64,000 nt of DNA from Hofstenia miamia (Eukaryota; Xenacoelomorpha; Acoela), in assembly GCA_004352715.1 (NCBI GenBank), contig SCFE01000033.1:1319996-1383995 (forward strand), in the 5' to 3' direction. The notes beneath the pieces are model-generated. The model was given only the letters and a program-made list of their open reading frames with translations, did not search any database and had not been told where the DNA came from. The stretch's first letter is position 1; the number at the start of each line of letters is the position of its first letter. The translations under genes were made by a program, and so were the position numbers. This document shows positions 39,001 through 52,900 of this stretch, piece after piece.

Positions 39001-41391
39001 TCATAGAACAGCATGTACGCACTATGTGACTAAAATTCAAATGAACATTTTTAATAAAATTTATATGACTGCATCGATTCATATGAAAGTATTATATAAT
39101 GAGAATACAGAACAGGGGCGTACCCAGGACTTTCTGACGGGCGGGGTCTTATTGTCAGTACCCAATGCGGGGCGAAGCCCCGCGAAAATTTTTGAAAATA
39201 TTGAGAAAATAGACCCTAAAAAATGCATTTCACGATCCTAGATTTTAAATTTTTCAATTTTTTACGAAAAATTTTTTGATTTATCCAGTCAAAATTAAAT
39301 TTGGAAACCTGACGGGGGGGGCATTCCACCATGCCCCCCCTGGGTACGCCACTGATACAGAAATACTTAAGAACAAGAATATTTGATAGAAAATACCTTT
39401 TCATAGGCGTAGTCGGTGTATTTGTCCGTAGCATGATTGTATGTTTTTGAAATTTGTTGACCGCCATAACACTCATAAGGAATTCTTTCAGGATCGAAGA
39501 CTTTCACCTCAGCGTCATTGAACATAAACCTAAAACATTAAATTTTAAATCTTGAAAATGAACACATCTGGTCATATTTTGGTTAGTAAATGTCAGACAT
39601 AGCAGTGAAAATCATTCATAAAAAGTCACGGAATCCAATTCTTGATAATAAGCTATGAAAAAATACAATGTAGTTTTTACAATAAATTATACGTATACAC
39701 AATGTGCAGAAAGCAAACTTTCCTAGAGTAAAAAAACAGCAGTCGAGATCAAAAACATTTAAGAGTATCTAAAATTACATTATACTGTGCCAGTTCGTCA
39801 TATCCAAGATACAGGTCTAATCTTACAATCAAAATGGAAAAATTAGTTTAATAAACTTAATTCACATGCGTAATAATAACCATTGATCTTTATGAGGACA
39901 GCTTCTGTCGCGAATAAAGCAGTAGTAGTGACCGCTGTCCGCAGCTCCAGTGTGCACCGTCACTCCAATTAAATCATAGAGAGTGCTTTCGCAAGGTTCA
40001 GAAGCTAAATAAATTCAAAGTCAAAGCAATTCAATAAACTCATTGCATTTAAGTTTGAGTTAAAATTAAGTCATCAAAAACAACGAGAGAACGACAGTAA
40101 TAGGGAACTAAATGAAACGATGCATTATATTTTAAAAGAGCGAGAGTAGGGCAGTCAGTTAGCTATTCAATATCTTAAATATCCGTGGTAATTGCGATAT
40201 AAAATACTAATTAATGATTCCCTATTGAGGAAACGGAAGTGAATTGTAGGTAGTTAGACAAAAGATCCGCAGCAACAAAGGAAAGACAATCAGTTGAAGA
40301 AAAGACGTAAAAATTAAAAAAAACATTTTGTGAAGTTTTAATATTCACAGAATGATTGATTCATATAAAATTTGTAAATTTCATGTGAATACCTGAAATG
40401 GACGAGGAGCTCACTTTGTTATTGCCAATCAAGTAGGCCTCTGTGTAGCGGGACATATCCAATTGCCGTGGAAATGAGAAATGTGTGTTGACCTTTTCTC
40501 GCATCATTGTCTCCATGTTGAACTTGTAGCGCATTGTGTTGATACAGAGAATGCGAGGGAGTTTTTTGAAACTCGCACTAAGGAAGCCGTAAAACAAATA
40601 AATTACAAAATACACACCGTTTTTCAGCTTTAACCTTCTTCTGACAGAGTGAACACGTGTACATGTTATCTCCTTCCAAAAGGTCCACTTGACAAAAATC
40701 GTCGAGAGATTCATACAAATCTTTAAGATCAGCAACCTAAAAATATTTATTTTTATACAGCGAGAATATGGCAATATGTACAAGGAAATCATTAGAAAGG
40801 ATTCAACTTAGAAAACTAAATACAATTGCTGGTAGCCTGAATTGTTGGCTGTTGCCTCAGTCCATGGTACTCGTCTTCCAGTACCCATTTACGGCCGCCA
40901 TAATTCCATCCTGCAGGTCTCAATTCGCATCTTGGATATCCTATCACATAAAGAAGCTCTCTCAATGAAGAAACTGCTAAATGCTCAGCACATAATGTTG
41001 TCTGAACACACCTTGATGGTTTTATTGGCTTACCTAATAGTCTCATTTGCAAATTGAAGGCTGTACAAAACTGTGCTGCACGTTTTATTACAAGAACAAA
41101 ACCTATTCTTAAGAAATGCCATCGGTATATTTTACATAGCCGAATTACACACAAGATTTCAATAATAGCTTGGCTTCTTACTATATCAATGAATTGTTTA
41201 CTATTCGTAAAATTGTAGTGGTGTCTATAACATTTCGTGCACGAATGTTTCTACTTTTCATGTGCTTTTACCCTCACATTGACTTTGAGTTGTGCACTCG
41301 GAAATAGGTGATCCCAAAATGTGAAATGGCCTTCCTCTCTCGCTTCGTTCCTATCAACCATTGAATTCAAATCGAAGCATCATTTAGTTTC

Positions 41392-41439
<48 letters not shown>

Positions 41440-44400
41440 TATTATTAGTAGTATTACAATGCCAAAATCGAAAAATCTACCTGACATCTTATTGTATAGA
41501 ACGCTTCAACATTCTTGCTAACATGATTACAATCCTGTGAGATAACAGAATTGGTGATTTCACCTCTGAATACGTCATGAACAAGTTCTTTCAAATCAGA
41601 TGTCGTCTCTTCCAACTTACCAATGAGGTCATTGAAGAATTCCGTCATATCCTTCTGGTCGCCAGTGTTAAGCGGTTGATTATCCATAATATAAGAACGG
41701 CAAAAAGATTTTGGATTGTAAGCTTTGAGTTCACTGTCCTAAACAAGGAAATAAGAATTTTATTTTTTATGAAAAAACGTTTTAACCGTATTTTTGTTTC
41801 TGTTATTTATGGAACTCCATAATTAGTTTTCAAATACAAAAATATCAGGTTTTGTTCCAAGATGTCACTTGAATCATAAACATAAATGCAAACAAAAAGT
41901 GGAGAAATATCTTTCCTATAACTTCAAAAGGCATATTTGTTTCTGGAAATTTCATTTGAGAAAGCTATATGGCGTTATATTGTAAGCTACACAATCAAAA
42001 TAACTAATACAAAAATAAAATAATAACATAGGTACACAATGTTTTCCTCGTTCTTAACCTGTTTTGAACGTTTTTATAAGCATTGTTTTGCCTTAAACCA
42101 CCTGATGTCATTTTTAAAGGACAAATCGTTTTTCCACATTTACAAAGAATTTTCTTCAAGCCAAATTTGAAAATGGAATGGACCGATTGGCGGGTTAGGA
42201 GTGAAAAAGAAGACTCTTCTCTATCACAAGGTGTTTTCCAATGAGAATAGCGTTAATAGTTTTGAACTATTAGCGTCTAAATGATTTTTTATAGAATCCT
42301 CAGGTTAAGGTACATTGTTTTAACCATACCCACATAGAGTTGTAAAAATATTAGCACAATTAATTACGGTTTTAGAGTCCCGTAAACTAGTGGGAAAAAG
42401 GCGTAAAATCAAAGTCGCTTCAACGTCTGTTAAGCGTCTCAAATTAACAGCCAACAAAACAATCTGGTCATGCTCGAATGAATGCCACTCAGGTATCAGT
42501 GAGTTTGGTCATAACAAAATAAATAACAATTAGTAAAACGAAATCTTATTCGAACTCTAGTTCTCAAGCTGGAACTAAGTATGATGACTTACGTTGCAAT
42601 AGCCAAAATTGCAAAATTGTGATATGGAGCGCAATTCGATATGTAGTGCAATACAACCCATGATACAATAGACAATCGATGAAGTAATTGTAAATTTCAT
42701 TGAAAAGCATTGCTTTACAGTTTATTAGCAATTTAACAAAAACATTTACAAATTTTCAGGTGATTGTATCAGTGAAAATCTACTGTTGTACAACTTTCAG
42801 TAGGATTCTGAGGGATCAGAATTTTATTGGTCCCAAGTCCATTTAGCCCCACTAGATACAGTAAAAGTCCCGCTTCAAACTAGTCCAATGTTTTCTGGTC
42901 CCACGGTATAAATTCTACTTTAGCGATAGTTCACTTGCTTTATTTATGGTCCCAGTTAGTGGCGTAGCCATCCAAATATTAAGGGTGGTCATTACTAATT
43001 TTCAATTAATTAATGTAATGAAACATTTTCTCTTAAAATAGTATTACATCTTTGTAATAATGATTTCAAGTCAATGTGTTATTAGTTAAATGCTAAAAAC
43101 ACCTTTGAGTTCTTCTTAAGTGATATAGAAATGAAAAACTAACAGATTCATTAAATTACTGAGGGAATTTCGAATCCACAATTCCAGTGATATTTTCATG
43201 TCATTGTAAATATAAATCAAACAAGTGTTCATACTTCACTGTTGTCATCAAATCCTACTTTAAAAACTTTACTGCAAAAAAGCTCAGTATGCAGTTGTAT
43301 TCATTACTAGCAGAATTACGAGTAGTTAATAAAAGTTAAAAATATCCGCCAACGGCCCACCACAATGTACGTACGTTTTTTGCCAAGACATTATCTCAGA
43401 ATGAGAACTATATTGTATTTCCAGAGTTCAAACTTTAAGCAAAATTCATTTAGTGGAGTATATAATTGTTATCCATAAGTGCTGATTAGAGGTTCAAAAT
43501 CTTCAAAGAATATATTGAAAATATTTGCAGGATAATAGCTTTCCTTTTCATATAAATTACTATCTTTACCAGTATGATGATTCTAGGAACAGAACACAGG
43601 CATTCAGCAACAAATTGCTTTGGTTTCTGGCTCAAATAGAAATTGGAGCAAAAGCATACAGTATTTACAAGATATTCAATTAAGACATGTGAGTGAGAAA
43701 GCCAAGAATGGGTCATAAGCTGATTTTCATTGAGTTTCATAAATTATTTTTAAAATTGAAAATTTAGGCAAAATGCATTTAATTGAAAAAATATTTCATG
43801 TTCAATTTTAGAATAATACTAACTTATGCAGACATTACATATTAAGGCTGGCTAGAACGCTTTTCTCTGGTTCAGTTAGAACGGTTGGGCTCAAATAATA
43901 ACAACCAATACTTGGTATCTCATTTTATCTCCTTCAAGAATGCATTGGGCCATCTCCAAACTTTCCTGTCTTGCAAATCTCTCAGTAATCACAACTTTCT
44001 GTTATCAGAAATAAGAAAATACTTGTCTGAGAACATCTCTACAAAAACTATACCGCCACAAAGTACTCCTAGTTATTATTTTATCAACTACCTGTATGTA
44101 TTTAAGGTGCTACTATACTGATTGTTTGTGTCATGATCTTTCTGTACTACAGTGTAGATTTTTGTGTGTGTTATGTTGAGGACAAAACTGTACAAAAATC
44201 AAAAGCATAACATCTACTTTTATTTACTAGTTAATGCAATTAATTAGAATAATGTGTAAAATCAAGCTGAAAGGTAATACCACTGATAGTATTCTTGCAG
44301 TTTAATTCCTTTTCAAAATTATGTCTAAAATTGAATAAAACTGCAAGTAATTAAAAATTAAATTTCAAGAATTATATCTTAGGTAGTGCGCCTGGTCCCA

Positions 44401-46941
44401 GTCAATGTTAGTCCCAATCCAACTGAAATATTTGCTAGCAAATCCCAGTCCTATGGGAGTGAATGGTACTCCAGAATCCTAAGTCTCAGTACCTAGATGC
44501 ACAGCTCCCAATTATAATTGACTACATTGAAAGGAATAAATTCAATTTTACTTCAAGGCAAATAAATTACATTAGATAAACCCAAACAAAAATGTGACGA
44601 TATAAGCGATGTGTACCTGAAGATATGCAAACATTTTTTGCAATTCATGTAGAACTGATGCTTGTCGGTGATCGCGGATCTGTGAGGCTGAGAAAATTAC
44701 TGCACGAGCTTCATGCAGCATAAATAAGTGCTGAACTGCGGCAGCCATGTAGCAGGTAGCTCCAAGATTCACTAAACCGACGTATCCCGTATCAGATCTG
44801 CGATCATCCTGAGGCCAATAGTTCCATCCAACGGAGGTTCGAATATCTAAAGCAGCCAGAAACTACATTCAAGAAAAACAAAATTAACATTAGCATAGAT
44901 TACTTAATAAGTAATCTATGACATTATCACAAAATTCAGTCACACTGCATTGATCTACATTATGTAATATAGGAACTAACTGTCCTTTAAAAGCAAGAAA
45001 AACCTCGCAACATTATTATGTATATATATGAAAGAATTGAATTTACATCAAGGTTTATTGAGCATGAGTTTCTCATAAAATAATGTGTTTCATTGGCCGC
45101 CGCTTGAAATAGCTTTTAATGTACATAAACAACATTAAATTGAAAGAATTTCCACCTCGTGCAATTTTACGCTTGGTCTACGACTTTTTATGAATGCTAA
45201 TGAGCTCTGGTGGGCAAACATATCAAATTTAGCCAAGCTGAAAACTGCACTTTAGAGCTATGAAATGGGCTAATAAGATACGCACTACTCTCCATTAGTT
45301 ACCCTTTAGAACAAGCGCGGTGTAAGGATGGATGACCGCCCTCCGCCTTTTCAAAAACCATTTAAACATTATATGTAATTGAGAATCTTTTATCTGACAA
45401 TTGTGACAAAAATACCATTTTTAATGGATATCATAAAATAAAAACAATTCTTTTTTAAAAAATACCAGCCCTCATGCACACATATATACATTATAATTTT
45501 AGTGGAGAACTTCATAAATCATTACACTTTTTTCTAGTGCCGCGCCTGCTTTAGAAGACAATGATCTGGTCTTCATTAGAACTATATTATCAGGAAAACT
45601 TAGATTTGATGTTTTTGGTTGCATCCGCTATTCACCATCAATAGCAGGACATTGCACCGTTGATACCGTTCACTGTGTTGCGATTGCCTCTCGTATAGAT
45701 GTTCCTCCAATATTGATATTGTCCAATATATTACGTCTCGCTGTTGATGAAAGTAGTGTGTTATTGTACTCAATTTTGTTCTTTTACTGTATTTCACCAT
45801 TTATTGTGTGTCATTAAACCCAAATAAAATCCTTTTTTGTTGTTGCTAACAAAGAACATGATATGAATTTCAAGATTTGTACGCATTGCGTACACTTACA
45901 AGCGATATTACTTTGATTACTACGTGGCCGTAAAAAGATTAACACCGGGTTTCTGAATATAGTGGAATTTCTTGATTAACAACAATTGGGAACCATTTAC
46001 TTTAGACATATCCGAAGCGTTAGACAAAGCGTTCTATTTCAGCATTTTGAAGTATTAGTCGATATTATTGGGTCATTTAACCCCCCCCCCCCCATATCAT
46101 AAACTGTTTGACTGTTTTTTGGACAATGGATAGCATTTAACTCACGTGATATTAATTGCATTTATCAATACTGTTTTGTCTCAATGAACAGTCAATAGCC
46201 CCATTTTTTGGAAAGCGTAAACAAGTCTTATTGTGATGCTAATTGAATAAATATTCCTAAATTTTCGCAAACTGCATACTAAAAAACAAACTCTTTTAGT
46301 CAAAAACATAACAATAGTTATTTCCTGATGAACTTTTGTACTTAAATTTTGATATGCAAATTTCTAGACATTTCTTAGTAAGAATTAAAAGATCTACTTC
46401 ATTCAATGGAATAAATTGAATAGAACACTGCTAAGTAAACAACACCTAAATTATTGGATATTTATAAAAGACTGAATTTTATTACTTTAGGGCCCATTTC
46501 ATCGAAAATGTTCAATAAATGGTGTTTTCAAAGTATAACGAAATAATAAAAAGGAAATACCTCGTTTATTCTGCTTTAGTAGCTGTTTATAAATGACTAC
46601 GTAGTTGGCATAACAGCCCATGACGCCTTCTAGTATAAGATTGTATGCCGCCTTACGAGTGGATGGCCGAGTAAAGGAAACTGAACCACTTGAACTGTGA
46701 AACGAATCACTCTTGGGAGCGGCAACGAAGATGCAATTAAACAAAAGATTGAGAAAATCTCGACCAGCCTGCTTTAGTCTATATGGGAAATTGATCTTGA
46801 TGGCCATGCAGCAAATGGTCAGTAAGCCGGTAAGAGCGACATTCTCATCCCCAGTTTGTGGTAAGGAATCTATTGCGTATCTTAATGAGCCTAAATAATT
46901 ATGTAAGATTACAATAAATCGATAAACAAAATAGACATTTA

Positions 46942-46987
<46 letters not shown>

Positions 46988-49900
46988 TGGAAAAAGAAAA
47001 CTCTTAAACTTACGCTACGCTACACATAAATATATTCAAAACAACTATTAAAAATATCATAACATCCTAAGATTAGCAAATTCATGAAAATTTATTGCTT
47101 TTTTATCAAAAATATCTGAAAACAAAAATTTCAAACTTACATATTAAAAACATTCATAAACATAAAAATGCATAAATACAATTTGGAAATTGATAGAGAA
47201 AAAAATTGACCAGAAATAAATGCAGCATAAACTGGTATTCAAAANNNNNNNNNNNNNNNNNNNNNNNNNNNNNNNNNNNNNNNNNNNNNNNNNNNNNNNN
47301 NNNNNNNNNNNNNNNNNNNNNNNNNNNNNNNNNNNNNNNNNNNNNNNNNNNNNNNNNNNNNNNNNNNNNNNNNNNNNNNNNNNNNNNNNNNNNNNNNNNN
47401 NNNNNNNNNNNNNNNNNNNNNNNNNNNNNNNNNNNNNNNNNNNNNNNNNNNNNNNNNNNNNNNNNNNNNNNNNNNNNNNNNNNNNNNNNNNNNNNNNNNN
47501 NNNNNNNNNNNNNNNNNNNNNNNNNNNNNNNNNNNNNNNNNNNNNNNNNNNNNNNNNNNNNNNNNNNNNNNNNNNNNNNNNNNNNNNNNNNNNNNNNNNN
47601 NNNNNNNNNNNNNNNNNNNNNNNNNNNNNNNNNNNNNNNNNNNNNNNNNNNNNNNNNNNNNNNNNNNNNNNNNNNNNNNNNNNNNNNNNNNNNNNNNNNN
47701 NNNNNNNNNNNNNNNNNNNNNNNNNNNNNNNNNNNNNNNNNNNNNNNNNNNNNNNNNNNNNNNNNNNNNNNNNNNNNNNNNNNNNNNNNNNNNNNNNNNN
47801 NNNNNNNNNNNNNNNNNNNNNNNNNNNNNNNNNNNNNNNNNNNNNNNNNNNNNNNNNNNNNNNNNNNNNNNNNNNNNNNNNNNNNNNNNNNNNNNNNNNN
47901 NNNNNNNNNNNNNNNNNNNNNNNNNNNNNNNNNNNNNNNNNNNNNNNNNNNNNNNNNNNNNNNNNNNNNNNNNNNNNNNNNNNNNNNNNNNNNNNNNNNN
48001 NNNNNNNNNNNNNNNNNNNNNNNNNTCATATGGTGTGAGGATCAACATCTGAGTGATGAGATGAGAGAAATTTTCATTTGTTGCTAACAACAAATATGCT
48101 GTTAAGTCATATGAAAACCACACCTAAAATCCCATATTACAGTAAATTCATCAAGAGATTATCATTACTGGACAAAGAACAAATATAAAAATTTATAAAC
48201 ATCAGGAAACTCTTCTTCGAAATGTGCAGACTTATCTTTGTCATTAACGCTACAACCGGGTAAATTAGAAGAAAATAAACATAATACATCTATTTTAATT
48301 GTGTTTTTGTATACCACGACATCTATTAAAGACACACCATTTGTCTAAGTGATAAAATATATTGGAAAATTAGGGCCCTGCGTGTAGTCGAACTCGACTA
48401 AAGGTAAAAAAAAGTCAACTCGATATTTGCTTGAATGTCATCTACTTTTCTTCAGTTTTTTGCCTATAATGTTGCCTGTAATGCATAGCCCTTTCACTAT
48501 TTATCTAAAATGGTCAATCATCAGGCCTGGTTTGTCTCACTTAGATTAGCATGTTATATTTCTGTCATACATTTATATAGGGTAGCACAGTTATAATGTT
48601 ATATATAGTTTAGTCAAAATTAAAAAATATGTAAAAATAGTATTGTAGCTCGACTCGAATTCGCAAGTCAGAGCTCCAACTCGATTCAAACATAAAAAAG
48701 TTAACTAGCAGGGGCCTAGGAGAAACATTTTTTCAAATTAATCAAAAACCGATCACGTTAACTCGGCTATAAATATTACCTAAATGAATAGAAAAAACCA
48801 CTTACTTCAAGCAGACGAAAGACATGTGTAATAATTTGCGTACGAAGAGAGATGTTTCGCTGAGCAGGATTGTTATCAAAATCATGAGTGGCTTCAACAA
48901 GAATGGCTGCCAGGAGTGACATCACATCCTTTTCACGAATGATGGAAACAAACTGAGAAAGAAAACGATTTGTACAATGTGGGGTTTGAGAATCGGACGC
49001 CGTGGTGTTTTCAGGAAAAACGTCATCTTGCTAAAACAAACTCAAATTTCAATATTTTTGAAAATCATTTACATCATCGTCAGTTGATGTAAGAGCATCG
49101 TCTGTGCTGAAAATGACAAGCAATCGAAGGATGCTGCTCACGCACTCTTGCTTCCATTCACTCCAACCAAACTGCGCGCCCTCGGAGCACAGAAGGTCGC
49201 TGGATGTCAGCGCATCGATGAGATATTCTAAACCTCTTGTTTCTACAAACTTTCGTTTCCATTCGCGAGCCACGGATGCTGCTAATAACGGCTGCTCCGA
49301 TAACGATGAATGACTCCTAAAGAGAGCGTTAATGCCTTCATAGATGAGATTGCGAAATGAATTAATATTGATTAACTTGTATTAAAAATACAAACTATGA
49401 AAACCGTGTAGAAATTCACAGCAGACTATAAGGGGTGTCCGAAAAATAATGCAAATTTAAATACCAGGGGTAATATAATTACAAATACAAACAAACTAAA
49501 AAGGTGTGCCTTTAATATAGATCTCATTATGTTCAATGCGCTTATATAGACACCAATACATGCTTGCAAGTAGTTTTGCAGCCAGTCACAATTATCCTAT
49601 TTCAGCTTCTGATATATAGCCCTTGCTAGGTCCTCGACACAGTTGAAGGTGACATCGGATCTTTGGAAACACCCAAAAATCTCGAGATGTCATGATGCTT
49701 AAAGTTCGCCCAGACCTAAAACTGAACATTTTCCTTCATTAAATTCATTCTTAAATTTTCCTGAAAAAATTCTCTTACAAATCCGTAGTTCAATTTCGAA
49801 GAAAAAAGGAGACCAATTTAGAAGGTGCAGTGAGTGATGAAATGTGTTCATGACTGGATTGGATAAGGGACTTACTTCAATTCTATTGATGACTGCGGCG

Positions 49901-52900
49901 AAAATCAGTCACTAACGGCATGAATAGTGTTGAGAGGGCAAATTGCATCATTTTTTCGGGCACCCCTCGTAATATGTGATACAGTTAATCACGATTGCGT
50001 ATATGAAATTCATACTACAGCTTAAATTAGTGTACTACTATTAAATGATTTTAACGTAAACTTCAAGTAATTGCAGTTGCGGCAAGAATAGGTAATTATC
50101 AACTAAGCAAAAACCAGTAGTTACATCTGGAAATATGATTCTTTATGAAAGTTCATTCAACATTTTCACAAAGTGGCATTAAAACTATTGTCATTGACTA
50201 TGAAACCGAAAGTCTACACATTTGTGACTAAAACGAAATCACATAATCTGAATAAAGTTGTTGCTGAAGTTGTTCTTCAGGTACGTTTGTTTCGATAACT
50301 GATATTCAATAAATAAAACAGTTTTACGATCAACTGAACATTTAGTTGAATCAATATCCAAAATAAAAATAAGCATGGAGTTCATCTTCAAATCTTATTG
50401 AAATTTGCTGTATCCCAAGAAAACTTGAAGAAGTGTTTGTAAAACATTGAATCAACATTTTTAGAGAAAATATATGACTGAGAAATTTTTATAAGTAATT
50501 TAATGAACCAAGACAGTCTTGTATAATTTTTCAATCAATTAAATGCACAATGTTGGATCGGAAGTATACCTCGAAGAGCAAGCAGCGCTGGTCGATGGCG
50601 GTTTGTTTGATATATTAGCGATACTCTCCAACATTTGCAAGGAATATAGCATCCTAAAAATGTTTCCAGTATCAAGCATGCTTTTCCAATCAAGGTTATC
50701 CCCCTCTCCTACTGACAACGACTCCTAAACAATATCAAATATTAAGAAATTAAAATAAGACGAAAATATAATGATTACTATAATTTAAACTACCCAAAGA
50801 AATATCACACATTAACCCATTCATTGCAAGTGGTCCATATATGGACTTTTCATGAAAGCAGGTTAATTGTCAGTAGTCCATACAAGGCTTACTAACAATA
50901 TTTTTTTATTTTATTTTGCCTTTTTCTAGGAACTGTTTAGACTTTAATCACTAGTTAAAATCTGTCTCGGTTGCAACATTAATGTTTTTGCGCACTTTCG
51001 TAATGTCCGATTGTGTAAATTGAATGAAATTCTAAAGTTTGATGTTATGCAAAATGTAATTGTTGTTTTGGAAATACTGATGAATTGTAATGCAATAAAA
51101 AGCTCAGTTATTTCATTCGAAAATACTCAAACGACGTTAGTGCATCAAACGTTTGTCAAACGCTGAAAAGGAATTCGCAAATGTTTTAGCGTGTAATTCC
51201 AGAGAAAACTTGATAGTTTTAAAATATACCTATATTAAAAACTTTTATTTACAGTGCAAAAATAAACTTTGTTAAATTCATTGCACTGGGTGGACAGACA
51301 TTGGTAGACCCTCGCAGTGATTATTTTCACATTTCCATTCATTTTTTGGAAAACCAAAATGAATATAAACGTTCCAAATCATTTGATGTAAGATACGTTT
51401 CACTGATATTTACTCTGTCGTACATAACTTCGTAAATTTTCATTAATATCTACGAAATATTTCTGTAGATTAATATTAAAAAATTACAATAGCATTATTA
51501 CAAATGACATTTAAAACCATTAAGCTTATTCTTTTCAATTTAGCAAAAAAACAGAAATTCATCTGCGTGCATTAAAGTGTCTGCTATTGTTAACCTTAAA
51601 AAGACCTTTATAAAGAACAAACTGTTTTTCAAAATTTTCAAGAACTTCCTCCATGTATATTATGAAATTTTTAATCCTGAAATATAGCCATACTTTGTGC
51701 AAAAGTGTACTGTTATGGAAAAATATTAAATTATCCCAATTCCGAATGTTCAGGTGATTAGGAGGTCTAATCCCAAGACACGTAAATAGACTACCCACGT
51801 CATGTTCAGGCGCGCCCTGAGCAAAGTCAGAATTCGCCGTGTCTTAGCCAGTTTTAAGGCAGTTCAAATCGATGCGGAATTAATAAATAAAAGAGTAATA
51901 ACACGATCTTTGGGTACACGAAGCTTGGTCAAAGCTAAGAATGAGGCATACATATAAAAAAGTAAATAAATAAAAGAGTAAGGCGCTGTACAACTACACT
52001 GAAAAACTACAAAACACTTCGCATAGCATCTGAATTCATACCCTGGTCAGTATTTCGAACTTATCTTTTATTGGTGGATAAGTCGGAAGCAACATAAGCA
52101 ACTCCCAAACTTGGCGAGACAGGCATTCGATCCGTTGATAAATCTAAACAACAATGACAATATTTAAAAATAATCAAATATAAAACTATCATTAAATTTG
52201 TAGTGGAGAATCACTTTAACCGGTGCTGCACGGTTAAATATATTGAACCATAAATCTAACCACTTACTGAAAATTTCTAAAACATTTTAAAGCATTTTAA
52301 CAATTTATTTACAACTTTTCACAACTTCAATAAAAAATATTGAAAACGTTATTGAATAACTTATACAGAAATTAACAAGCAATGAGTCCCTTCCAACACT
52401 TTGTGTTCTAAGTCTGCTCTAGTGCTTTCGGCAAAGAATGAAGTAGTAGGTGCGGTGTATCGTGTGAGAGATTTAAACAATTGCGGTGGTTAGCGGTAGA
52501 ATTAAAACAACTTGCGGTGGCATAAAAGTTATACCGATAACGTGTTTTGTCTTAAGATTTAAAATCTCTAAGTATTTCTCAAAAAAACTGTTCTGAAGTA
52601 AAATTGATAGATTTCGCATACAAAATATATATAGTATGTTTGTATATTTCAAGGAAAATTGGACACTACGCTAATAAAATTGGACGAAATGAAAAAATAC
52701 CTAAGAAATTGTTTTAAAAATTTTCTACAGATGATCCATAAGCCTAAAAATCAGAAATATCTATCATTTCTTACGAAGTTAAAGATCGATTTCTTTGCGG
52801 AATACCGCGGTAAATTTCATTTATTGCGGTAAAAAAACAAACATTGCGGTGGTTAGCGGTGAAGATTTTTTCTCTGCGGTGGAAAATTTTTTACGAAATC

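Larger units (their letters stand above)
41739..44616 (-). other. USP34 intron 18, 2.9 kb
   Basis: Interrupts the catalytic domain between the Cys and QKDMTEFF boxes. It contains a copy of the dispersed GGTCCCAGTCC-like repeat (42780-42965), a GTGGCGTAGCCA word at 42960 like a hAT-type end with no partner found, and a second repeat copy (44385-44500). Two open frames (43486-43740, 43885-44121) are not recognised. Confidence 0.5.
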
